From contig BLSF01000042.1 in the NCBI GenBank assembly GCA_012862575.1, positions 1 through 64,000 of the forward strand: a DNA stretch of 64,000 bases. The letters run 5' to 3'. Of the stretch, positions 10,106 to 20,465 are shown piece by piece. The position numbers and the translations under genes were made by a program. Source of the stretch: Parietichytrium sp. I65-24A. Taxonomy: Eukaryota > Sar > Bigyra > Thraustochytrida > Thraustochytriidae. The first letter of the stretch is position 1. Every line of letters starts with the position of its first letter. A model generated the notes under the pieces. It ran no database searches and was not told the DNA's origin. It saw only the letters and a list, made by a program, of their open reading frames with translations.

Positions 10106-13052
10106 CTTCGACACCGGTTTGGTGAAAACGTTTTGTACCTTGTCAAGTTGTCGCTCTTTGTTGCTAACGATTACATGTCTTTCTGTAATGAAATAGTCTT
10201 TCAGTTACTGTATTTGGCGTTGAAGGAGTATCAGCGATCGGTCGCGCGTTGGAGAAGAACACTGCGCTGACTATCTTGGAGTACGTGTGACTTTGACACC
10301 GGTTTGGTGAAAACGTTTACGACCTGCTGAACTTTCTCGGACGTGGTGGCTAACGATTTCATGTCCTTTTGCTGGAGTAGGCTTTATCATAGCACATTAA
10401 GTGACGAAGGAGCATCAGCGATTGCTCGCGCATTGGAGAAGAACAATGTGCTGACTCACTTGAAGTACGTGTGACTTTGGCACTGTTTTGATGAAAAAGT
10501 TTACGACCTGCTGAACTTTCTCGGACTTGATGACTGACAAATACATGTCTTATGTGATGAAACAGTCTTCGATGTAATGGGATTGGCTCGAAAGGGGCGT
10601 CATCGATCTGGCGCACGTTGGAGAAGAACACTGCGCTGACTACCTTGGAGTACGTGTGACGTTGACACCGGTTTGGTGAGAAAGCTTGTTGCCTTGCTAA
10701 CCTTTCTCGGACTTGGTAGCTGACGATTTCATGTCTTTTTGTAATGAAATAGGCTTCAAGAAAATAAAATTGGCGTTGAAGGAGCATCAGCGATCGGTCG
10801 TGCGTTGGAGAAGAACACTGCGCTGACTATCTTGGAGTACGTGTGACTTTGACTGCAGTTCGGCGAAAACGATTTGCCTAACTTTCTCGGACTTGGTGTC
10901 TGACGACTTCATGTCTTTTGTAATGAAATAGTCTTGGAAGGAATGAAATTGGCGATGAAGGAGCATCAGCGATCGGTCGCGGGTTGGAGAAGAACACTGC
11001 GCTGACTGAATTGAGGTACCTGTGGCTTTGACACCGGTTTGGTGAAAACGTTTACGACCTGCTGAACTTTCTCGGACTTGGTGGCTAACGATTTCATGTC
11101 CTTTTGCTGGAGTAGTCTTTCTCATAGCGCAGTTAGTGACGAAGGAGCATCAGCGATCGGTCGCGCGTTGGAGAAGAACACTGCGCTGACTGAATTGAGG
11201 TACGTGTGGCTTTGACACCGGTTTGGTGAAAACGTTTACGACCTGCTGAACTTTCTCGGACTTGATGACTGACAATTGCATGTCTTATGCGATGAAATAG
11301 TCTCGACGGCAATGGCATTTGCAACGAAGGAGCAACGTCGATCGGTCGCGCGTTGGAGAAGAACACTGTGCTGACTATCTTGAAGTACGTGTGACTTTTG
11401 CACCGGTTTGGTGAGAAAGCTTATTGCTTGCTAAACTTTCTTGGACTTGGTGGCTGACGATTTCATGTCTTTCTGTAATGAAATAGGCTTCAAGAAAATG
11501 ACATTGGCAACGAAGGAGCATCAGCGATCGGTCGCGCGCTGGAGAAGAACACTGCGCTGACTTTCTTGATGTACGTGTGACTTTGACACCGGTTTGGTGA
11601 AAAAAATGAGTGTCGCTGAACTTTCTCCGACTTGGTGGCTGACGACTTCTTATCTTTTTCTTTTTGAATTAGTCTTGATAGTAACCGCATTGGCGATGAA
11701 GGAGGATCAACGTTCGGCCGCGCGTTGAAGAAGAACACTGCGCTTATTGGTTTGGCGTGCGTATGATTTTGACACCGGTTTGGTGATTGCTAAACTTTCT
11801 CGGACTCGATGGCTGACGATTTCATGTCTTTTTGTAATAAAATAGTATTCGATGTAATAGCATTGGCGCTGAAGGAGGATCAGCGATCGGTCGCGGGTTG
11901 GAAAACAACACTGTGCTGACTCACTTAAAGTACGTGTGATTTTACAGCCGTTTGGCGTATAACATGTTGTACCTTCCAAAACTCTCTTGTTTCTGGTAGC
12001 TGACGATTTCTTATCTTCTTTGGAAAAAGGCTTGAGGGAAATAAAGTTGGCGTTAGAGGAGCTTCAGCGATCGGTCGCGCGTTGGAGAAAAATACTGCAC
12101 TGACTGACTTGAAGTACGCGTGGCTTTGACACCAGTTTAGTTTGGTTAGTCGTTTTTGGCTGACGATTTCATGGCTTCTTTGGAAAAGTCTTGAGCATAA
12201 TGGCATTGGCGTTGAAGGAGCTTCAGCGATTGGTCGCGCGTTGGAGAACAACACTGCGCTGACTCACTTAAAGTACGTGAGCCTTTGAGACCGGTTTCGT
12301 ACCTCGCAAAACTTTCTCGGACTTGGTGGCTGACGACTTCATGTCTTTTTGTAATGAAATAGTCTTCAAGAGAATGGAATTGGCAATGAAGGAGTCTCAG
12401 CGATCGGTCGCGCGTTGGAGAAGAATAGAGCGCTGACTGAGTTGAAGTACGTGTGACTTTGAGAAATTTTCGGTGAAAGTTGAGTACCTGGTACTGTGCT
12501 TCATTTTCTTGTTCTTTGCGGCTGATGATGAACTTTTTTTTCAAATATCAGGTTTGACAGGTGGATTTTTTGCGAAGATGGATTCTCAGCGATCGATCGC
12601 TCGCTGAAGNCATTGGCGTTGAAGGAGCTTCAGCGATTGGTCGCGCGTTGGAGAACAACACTGCGCTGACTCACTTAAAGTACGTGAGCCTTTGAGACCG
12701 GTTTCGTACCTCGCAAAACTTTCTCGGACTTGGTGGCTGACGACTTCATGTCTTTTTGTAATGAAATAGTCTTCAAGAGAATGGAATTGGCAATGAAGGA
12801 GTCTCAGCGATCGGTCGCGCGTTGGAGAAGAATAGAGCGCTGACTGAGTTGAAGTACGTGTGACTTTGAGAAATTTTCGGTGAAAGTTGAGTACCTGGTA
12901 CTGTGCTTCATTTTCTTGTTCTTTGCGGCTGATGATGAACTTTTTTTTCAAATATCAGGTTTGACAGGTGGATTTTTTGCGAAGATGGATTCTCAGCGAT
13001 CGATCGCTCGCTGAAGAAGAACTCTGCGCTGAAATTCCAGACACCGTTGTAA
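8819..13052 (+). CDS. Exon-modular leucine-rich-repeat protein (one RI-type LRR per exon)
   Basis: Exon 1 8819-8919 (101 nt) is followed by 84-nt exons at 8997, 9256, 9443, 9629, 9822, 10012, 10197, 10381, 10566, 10753, 10932, 11116, 11301, 11487, 11673, 11846, 12030, 12189 and 12363 (starts), and a terminal exon 12959-13052 ending in TAA. Exon 20 is repeated at 12770-12853 by junction duplication B. The 21 exons sum to 1791 nt, exactly 597 codons, all in one frame. Each 84-nt exon starts with the third base of a codon and ends after the second (phase 2-2) and encodes one ribonuclease-inhibitor-type LRR: L-xxN-x-IG-xEGA-xAIGRALEKNTALT-xL. Introns are 75-109 nt except intron 2 (175), most starting gtacgtgtg, with ctgac or ctaac about 30-40 nt before a 3' end like tgaaatag. 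There is no signal peptide or membrane segment, so the protein is probably a cytosolic solenoid for protein binding. NLRC3-like LRR runs look similar, but no NACHT or NB-ARC is present. Function unknown. Confidence 0.85.
9081..9255 (+). other. LRR intron 2, unusually long and composite
   Basis: At 175 nt it is far longer than the other array introns. Its second half, from 'gtggactttgacaccggtttggtgaaaa', matches the start of array introns ('gtacgtgtgactttgacaccgg'), whereas its first half does not. It looks like a fusion of the leader intron with an array intron after loss of a repeat unit. The allelic copy is 7484-7658. Confidence 0.5.
10281..11570 (+). repeat. Higher-order block duplication in LRR array
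   Basis: Intron+exon units 9-11 (10281-10836) pair with units 13-15 (11016-11570), offset 735 bp. The introns preceding exons 9 and 13 differ at only about three positions, including the unusual end 'gctggagtag', and the exon starts 'catagc' and 'gcttcaagaaaat' are shared between partners. Units therefore duplicate in multi-unit blocks, intron included. Confidence 0.75.
12204..12609. repeat. Junction duplication B, left copy
   Basis: 406 bp identical, as far as I can see, to 12611-13016. It includes most of LRR exon 19, all of exon 20 and part of the terminal exon. Confidence 0.9.
12610..12610. other. Assembly junction (n)
   Basis: Single undefined base between the two copies of duplication B. 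Confidence 0.95.
12611..13016. repeat. Junction duplication B, right copy
   Basis: Right partner of 12204-12609. It continues into the true end of the LRR gene (stop at 13050-13052). Confidence 0.9.
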
Positions 13053-13390
13053 TTCGCTGTCGGAATAGCTTGCAGATGCAAACCTTTGAATGATCATGAA
13101 CTCACGAGCTGTTCTTGTGGACTCATGCACGGCGCGCTGAGAACTGTGCTGTGTTCGAGGGGAAGGAAGGATCACTCAATTAAAATATTACAAAAAAAGT
13201 TGTATTCTTAAAGGTACGAAAAACTTACAGAATCACATCAACAGTAAAGTCATCGGGGTCGAGAGGAACACCTGACCTGATTTGAACACTTGAACCTGAC
13301 ATTGAACCGGTTCAGAATGAGAAATAATTGAGCATTCTCTCTCTGCTTCGCGATGCTCACATACTTGGACTCCATTCCACATGTTACTCA

Positions 13391-13394
13391 AGCA

Positions 13395-13426
<32 letters not shown>

Positions 13427-13430
13427 AGCA
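13391..13430. repeat. CAG/CAA trinucleotide tract
   Basis: A run of cag units, then caa units, then cag units. It would encode polyglutamine on the plus strand if translated in that frame, but no host gene is evident. Confidence 0.9.
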
Positions 13431-13548
13431 TGGCTGCAAGCTGAGCAGTGGGTTGGAGATCACATTCTGAGAGAAGTCTTCGGGAGAGTCTTCTTCCAAA
13501 TCATCTACTACTCTTTCTCCCCCCACTACACGAACGCTTCAAGTCACC

Positions 13549-14335
13549 ATGGACGAACTATCATCACCGAAGGAATCTTTATCTGGCGTTCATTTGCGCC
13601 GCAAGTGTCGCGCCAGGTGATGGATCAGCCACGTTCCTATCCATCTTGACCATGGTCGAGGAGCTCGAGGCAAAAACGGGCAATATGGATCCCCTCTTTT
13701 ATTTCGTTTCTACGCCGTGGTCAGGCTTACGGTGAGCGAGTTCGCACCAAGTGTGCTCTCTTTGCACCTCCCTTCGAGTCGGAGTGAATTGTGCGAGCAG
13801 CCCTCAAAGCTATTTCTTTTCCGAGGTGTGCTTGCCTTTTGCAGGACCGAAGCTCACTGTCAGATTGACTTGAAGGACTTGATGTGCATCGCGATGATCG
13901 CAAAGAGCGGCAGAGTCGGTTGAACCGAACCTAGTCGCGAATTCAGCTCGAGGAAGGCTCTGGCTACAGGTTAGACGGTCGTCGTTTGCAGAGAGAAAGG
14001 CTATCTCTGACCACTGCCCTCTCCAACTCTTCCCATTTCGTTACACCTTTCATCGCGGCTCACAACGGGTTTGTCTCACTTGCAGACCATGGCCCCAATA
14101 GAGAGACCAACTGCAAACAAACAAAATATAACCGCCGCCGAATTCGAGATGGGCGAACGCGGGCACCTCACAGTGCCAGTTGGTGGATCGTTTCGAAGGG
14201 CGGCGGCTCGTGTTTGCTCTGCGTGCGAAATTTGCGTCTCTCGCGACTTGACTGTGAGTCTTCTCTTCTTCACTCGACCAAATTGACTCGGAGAAGGTGT
14301 CATCAACGTCTGCAGCTGCGAGCAGCGACCGGGAG
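13549..14335 (+). other. Possible small spliced gene(s)
   Basis: Several splice-site-like signals occur together here and nowhere else in the gene-poor region. A frame with ATG at 13652 runs to a gtgagc donor near 13732 and can join to an acceptor 'ttgccttttgcag' at about 13844, giving a coherent ~50-codon end with TGA near 13920. A second ATG at 14089, just after 'tctcacttgcag', opens about 54 codons with a Cys-rich end ('CSACEIC') before a gtgagtc donor near 14252. That could join to an acceptor ending 'gtctgcag' near 14315, with a stop at 14335. No domain is recognisable. Transcript data would be needed to accept it. Confidence 0.25.
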
Positions 14336-15800
14336 ATAACTCAACCCAAACCAAAGAAACAATCATCATCATGAAAGAGATTCACAGTTGTCAGCGGTTT
14401 GCGCTGCTTGGCGGAGAGAGCCTGGTCCTTCCCATCAGCGGCTCTCTTCTTCAGAATTCAGAATTCTGCAAGCTCCTCTGCGTTCCACACGCAAGAAGAA
14501 AATTCGGGAATCTAGTCCGCCAAGGCTAGGGCAGTTCGGAAGAATTGATGTCATAAGAGTGAAAGGAAGGACCGCTCTCGAAGCCCAAGCATCGAGCTGG
14601 CCTCTCGCATTCATTCCATCTACTCGCTCTGTCTCTGTTTGCAACCCGTTTTGAGACGGACGGGACAGGGCCGAAATTCTCTAGAGCCGGTGGCGTCGCA
14701 TGAAGAAATTTCCTCGTGCAATATCTCCTCTCAGCGCACAGCTGTAGTGCCAGGCTAGCTATTAATTACCGCATCTGTTCGAATTAATTATTCTGACTGA
14801 TTGATTGAGATCCACAGATTCTCTGTCGTGTTGATTGATTCGATTGATTTTAAAATTGGTTGAATGATTGGCAAATGTGGATTGGATTGATAAGATGTGG
14901 ATCTATAAAAACTGACGGTGACAAAGGAGAAAGAATCGAATCGAAAGTCGAGTTTTTATCTTGATTGATTGAGACTGCGCGAACCAACAAATCATTGTGA
15001 AACGTCCAACACACTACCTACGTCCCTCCCTAAACGTTGATTTTGATTGATAAATTTCAATCCAAAGCTCTTTAGGAAAAAAAAAATGAAGAGTGTAATA
15101 GCTTTGCCGAAGGACGCGGGGGGTTGCACTTGACACTTCCAACGAAGATCCGTATCTCAGTAGTCGTAGCCCTGTAAAAGCGTTACAGTCAGAACCGTCC
15201 TTCCGGATCCTTCCGGGAAGGAAAACCGGGGAAGCATTGGCATTCGAGAATCAAAACCAACACTTCCAACACTCAAGGGTCTCAAGGGATTCAAAAGTGG
15301 TAAATTTTGATTGTGAATTGAAATTTGGATGTTGATGATCATTGATGCCTCTCTCGATAGCGAGAGAGTTTCGAACTAGTCCGTGAGATGGCGGCAATTC
15401 GTTTTTCATTGCTCACTCTCTCTCTCGCAGGGAGGGAAAAAGGTAAGATTGAGAAGGAGGAAGAGGGGTGAGAGAGAAAGAGAGGGGGATTTGGAGAAGC
15501 ACAGGCCACAAGTTGCTCGGAATGACTGACTGTCTTTCGACGCTCCTAACAAAAAAGATTCATTTTAATTTTGATTACTTTCAAGTTGAAAGTCCTTCCA
15601 GAGTCGAGAAGCTGGGCAGCTTTCCTCATGACGGGGTCAATCAACCCTGTCGATCATTGAGAGGTTGAATTGGAATGCGCCCCAGCTCGCTCCCTTTACC
15701 CCCTCCCGCATCTTGTGAGTACAGCACTAGTCGGTACAGTAACCATCAGTAACCAATGCAGACGACCCTGACTTTTTGAGTCCGCTCTCCTCCCAAACAA

Positions 15801-15962
15801 ACCTTCACAGCAAAAGCAAAAGTTGGCGCATCTGGGAAATCTGGTCAATCTTTGCGGCTTTTCTCAGTGGCTGCGAGGAACACCTTCACAGCAAAAGCAA
15901 AAGTTGGCGCATCTGGGAAATCTGGTCAATCTTTGCGGCTTTTCTCAGTGGCTGCGAGGAAC
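15801..15962. repeat. 81-bp perfect tandem duplication
   Basis: The unit beginning accttcacagcaaaagc occurs twice, at 15801-15881 and 15882-15962. Its length is a multiple of three, so frames stay open across it, but no gene context is evident. Confidence 0.9.
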
Positions 15963-16070
15963 ACTCAGTTCCCCACGGGTCCCGCCGGTGCGAAATTGCA
16001 CTGTACTCAGTAGTACTCAGTACAGCACCGGTGTATATTGCATTTTCTTATTTGCCTCTGAGAGACAACC

Positions 16071-16097
16071 ATCAATCAATCAATCAATCAATCAATT
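16071..16097. repeat. (ATCA)n microsatellite
   Basis: About six uninterrupted atca/tcaa units. The same motif recurs at 3412-3447 and in TGATTGATT form near 14800-15060. Confidence 0.85.
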
Positions 16098-17781
16098 CGG
16101 TCGAATCTGAAGACAGCAGGCACGAGGAACTTGCGTTAACGTACGCTTAACGCTGACTATGTTACGATGTTGTACGGCTTCAGGTAGATTCTGTCGTCCA
16201 AGAACGTCCGCACCCCTCACATCCCCTCACACTCTCATACTCACACTCAAAGAATTTACAGAAGAGCAAATCAAAGGTTTTTTGTAAATGCTTCTAGAGA
16301 GGGCCTCGCTAGAGAATGAGCAATAATCACAGTAGGTATCCATGTTATAGTTTGAAGAAGCGATTCCCTCCCTCTTTCCTCTAACCTCTTTCGTCACTTT
16401 CGCCGCTCGGGATCAGGGAGATTGAGAGGTCCGTGCTTGTGCTTACTGTTAATTAAACTTACTGCTTACGCAGTTCTGTGATTCGTGTGGTGTCAGATGA
16501 CACAGACCGGCCACTGGAAATTGCAAAAACGAACGTAAGAACCCCTCAAAGTCCTCAAGCTATTCGGATGAGCCAAGTACACTGCACGCTTACTCACGCC
16601 CGTCTTCTTCGTCATTTTCGCTGAATTAATTCAAAAATAGAGGACAATTTCTTTCTTTCATTGCCACAGTCGAAAAAAACAAAGAGATGCACCGGGATTT
16701 GCGGCACGCGGTGCGTTTGCCTTCTGAGAGTCGTTCTGTTGCAAAATGTTGCGAACGTTGTGAATGAATGACACCGTCGAATGAATTGCAGTAAGTTTAT
16801 GTGGCAGTGCATCCATTGCATTGCATCCATCCATCATCAATCTCTTTCTCCCGTCTTTTCGATACTGAGTACACTGAGTACTATCACCTTTTCCAGCGAA
16901 CACACTAAGTTGTGTATTCTGATGAGGTGTGCGGCCCAGCAGCCGCCACTCCAGCGTGCCGATTGTCGACGTTAGCATGAACCTATCAGAACGAAGCGTG
17001 GAAAGCGGATCCGCCGAGCTTTAGGTCGCAGCTTCCTTCTCCGCAATCGCCAGCTCCGGGCCATCAAGATAATTAATTCAAACACAAGTAAATTTCTTAT
17101 TCAAACTTTGAAGAAAAGCCAAAGAAAAACACTGACTCGCAAATGCAAAGTCATTGATTTTAAGCAGTTTCTAACTAGGCTAGAGCACACGCAAGCTAAG
17201 CTTTAAATATCAGTTCAAAAGAATCAAAAGAAAGAGGTTTGTTTGGCTCACAGGCGCAAAGGCCCTTACTTGCTGTTTAGGCATTGGCGACGAGTCTCGA
17301 GGAAGCGGCAGAAGCTGACTGATTCCCTGCTCGCCGCTACCGCTATTTAGTGTTCATAGTAGTGTGAAGGAAGGATCAAAGCAGAATGAAGCAGAATGAA
17401 GCAGAGGAACCCGGGCGCAGCACGGGCCAGCTTGCTACGCGTTCGCTAGTGATACTGCTAAGGGAAGAGAACCTCGGTCTGCGAAGTTTTGCGAGCAGGA
17501 ACGAATTGCCAGTCTCTCGTCTGTTAACAAAACGCCTGAGTGCTCCTTATGCGGTACAATGTGAGTGCGATCCAACAGCATACGCGGTGGTTTAGGAACT
17601 ACTAGGGGGCTCCTTGGATCGTTGAAAGAAGGGGGGAAATGGGAATGGCCCTCTTAATTGTATTCAGTAGCAGCACTGTAGGAGGGGAGCAGCCCAAGAG
17701 CAAGGAAGGGAAAGAAGGAACTATTATTTCAATTCATCCAATGAGTTATGCGTAACAGAAGGGGAGAAGTAAAGAAGGAGT

Positions 17782-17815
17782 GAGAAAGAAAGAAAGAAAG
17801 AAAGAAGGAAAGAGG
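17782..17815. repeat. (GAAA)n purine tract
   Basis: Seven or so gaaa units followed by a longer purine-only stretch to about 17838. Confidence 0.85.
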
Positions 17816-18413
17816 GAAGGGAGGAGGAGAAGGGACGAAACTCACGCTGAACCAGGACATAAACGCAATTCGAGTAGAGCGCGAGAGCTGGCTGTCACAA
17901 GCTTAATGGGTACTTTAGTGTCCGTTTCTGTAGCAGCATCGAGCGTAACTGAATGCCTGGAGATTTGGTAGGTGACTCATTTGCAGACAAAACTGAACAA
18001 TTTAGTTAAAAAATGATTGTAAAATCAAGAAAGTCAACGGAGGTCAACGGAGGTCAACAAGAATGCAAATTGTTGCAAATGAACAGGACGTCCGAGCCCA
18101 AGTCCAACCTTTAGCGTATACAGTGAACGAGACGTACGATCGTACTTATGACGCCTTAAGACTCTTCCCACAGATTTGATAGTGAACACCACAGGATACT
18201 GTAAGAGGCTGGTTCCGCCTTTCCCCTAAGCAAATGGATAGCTCGCATTAGAGTATCTTTCGTCGTGAAAGGCACAAACGACATCTTTCGAAAACCAAAG
18301 TTCCTCTTCCCCACAATAGTCTTTAGATAGGTGAAAACATGGTGTTCTGATTGCCTCACTGTCCCGGTGTTCTCTCACACTTGAGAGACACTACCTCACA
18401 GACTACCTTTTTC

Positions 18414-18437
18414 GTTCTTTCTTTCTTTCTTTCTTTC
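18414..18437. repeat. (TTTC)n tract
   Basis: Complementary in type to the GAAA tract 0.6 kb upstream. Confidence 0.85.
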
Positions 18438-20028
18438 CACATTCCCAAATAACTCAAAGTATGCGGAAGCTCGGGTCTTTGCTACGCACTCCAGCTCCCG
18501 ATTCTTCTCTCACTGAAAAAGTAAAACCCTTCCGTTCTTGCATTGTGTCGACCACTGGTGCTGGTTAGCCATGGGATAGACCTTCCCTGTGAGCGGCATG
18601 GTCCAAGATGGCGTTCCTCTCGCTTCCACTGTTACTGTTCATACGACTGAGCTAGCATCGACTGTAAGCGGGCGAGGAGGAAGGGAAGAGGTGATTTGAT
18701 TTTACTGTGAGTTTTGAAAGCTCAGCGGTCTGACTGGTCTGACAGTGAAAGAAAGAAATTAAGCTTACTTCAAAGTAATCAAAGTAAAATCGATTGATTT
18801 TGATGAATTCTCAAAATGATCCGCTGACCACACCACTAGAGGACGCCCAACGAACTCTTACGAGATCTTTCCACCTCGCAAAGTTCTGGCTCTCTCGCCT
18901 CTCTCTCGCTTACGCTCTCTCTCTCGCCTCTCTTGCCCCGGTTTGATTTCTCTGTGGAGGCTTCCTTCCCTCCTCCTCTCTTCGCGCCTCCACTGTCCTC
19001 ACAGTCTTCACTGTCCTCACAGTCGCTTCGCTCACACACCGTGGTACTGCGCACTAGCTACTCCCGCCGATCCAAGGGCCTCTACGCGTCCCGGCTAGTG
19101 CCGGCTACCAGCTTCCCCGTTGTGTCTCGGATGAGTCGTCAGCCTCGCCTTGCAACGTAGGAATTCCTTATGCAAAGATAGGAAAGATTGGTTCTTTCAA
19201 AGATTGCGATGTGATGGAAGCGAAGAACGCAGCTCGGGAGGAGGAAGGGTGGCTGTTGTGTGAGAGATTAGGCTTTTACCTAAAGGTGAGAGTGTGCTAT
19301 AAGTGAGGAGTAGATAAAATGTAGGTCATGTTACACGGATAGCTACCTCTACTCTTTCCGAAAAGAGAGATCCAGGAATCGAGCGTATTCGGCTCTACTA
19401 GTTGGCTAGACGTCTCGAGGTTGGGCAGCTAGCGTTGGTTAATGACACGCACTAGTGCTGCACCACCATTCCACACCGTGCACCGCAGAGGCATCCTCTG
19501 CTACGCGACCCGGTAGTACTAGCTTAGTCAACCTGTGTGAGGTCGCCTTCCTTCCTCCCTTCCTTTCCATCCTCGGTGTAGCGAAATTTCTTGTCTCGGT
19601 TTTTCTTGTCTCTTTCTTGCCCTCTCCTCCACCCCTGCGTGCGAGGAGAAGAAAGAAATGTTTGAGAAACTAACAGCTTTGATCAGATCAGCAAAATAGC
19701 GCCAAGCCGGAAAGCCTCTGTTTATCGACTGGAATTTGGAAGATTTGGAAGAATGAATTCGGAATCACTCTATCACTGTCAACAAAGAGTTGGAAGGATC
19801 GTAAGTTGTCAGAGTCATGCTTTTACAGCTTTTACAGAAGCTTTCAGGTTGGGAAAATGTTAATGTTGGAAAACAATAAGGTCTACGGGAGGAGGTGAGG
19901 TACTCAGTACCAGTGGTACAGTGTACTAGACTAGAACTTCCGGGTCTGATTGTCATCGCAGAGGTAAAAGATACCATAGGACGGAGCTGTGAGAGGTGAG
20001 ATGTGATGGAAGGACAAGTTCCATAGCT

Positions 20029-20077
20029 GAGAGAGAGAGAGAAATTCAGAATTCAGAAACGGAGAGAAAGAGAAAGC

Positions 20078-20111
<34 letters not shown>
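20029..20111 (+). promoter_or_regulatory. (GA)n tract upstream of the orphan gene
   Basis: Two AG/GA runs (20029-20041 and 20081-20111) lie about 350-440 bp before the ATG at 20466. Similar tracts lie upstream of three other genes in the window, which suggests, but does not prove, a GA-type promoter element. Confidence 0.4.
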
Positions 20112-20114
<3 letters not shown>

Positions 20115-20465
20115 AGAGCACCCAGCGACTGTTCTTTTCCGGTACTGCTAGCACCCAACATTACTGCATCGCATAGCAATCCGTGTAGTTTGTTTGTCTG
20201 CTCAAAGTTTACACTGTTGATTGATTCATTGATGGAGTGTTTGATACATTGGTATTGGGATTGCAGAAACGAAAAGGAGAGCCAAGTGCGAAGAGCGAAG
20301 AGTGAAGAGCGGAGAAGGACCATTCAGAGACAGAGCTGCTCGAGTTGGCCGGTGTCCCACTTGCCAGAAGGGTCGTCGAGTGTCAGGCGAGAGGAGGTTC
20401 TGCGTTGGGAAAAGTTGGTTGAGCGTTAACGGAGCGAACGAAAGCGGAGGAAATTGAGCGCGAGA

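Larger units (their letters stand above)
13053..20465. other. 7.4-kb gene-poor, simple-repeat-rich region
   Basis: No ORF with a recognisable domain on either strand. It contains CAG/CAA, GAAA, TTTC, TGATTGATT and AG tracts, gaattc palindrome runs (about 14452, 20043), TACTGAGTAC-like palindromes (16005-16022, 16862-16880) and an 81-bp tandem duplication. A possible small spliced gene lies at 13549-14335. The last ~250 bp are purine-rich and probably the 5' flank of the gene at 20466. Confidence 0.5.

Noticed and set aside
7400-13052. CRISPR-like or satellite array on first look (regular ~185-bp period)
   Set aside because: Every 84-nt block translates as an RI-type LRR in one constant phase, and the spacers have intron donor, branch and acceptor signals. 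It is a coding array.
10359-13175. Long minus-strand open frames across the LRR array
   Set aside because: They are the reverse complement of the LRR exons and introns and show no independent domain. The plus-strand splice model gives an exact intact frame.
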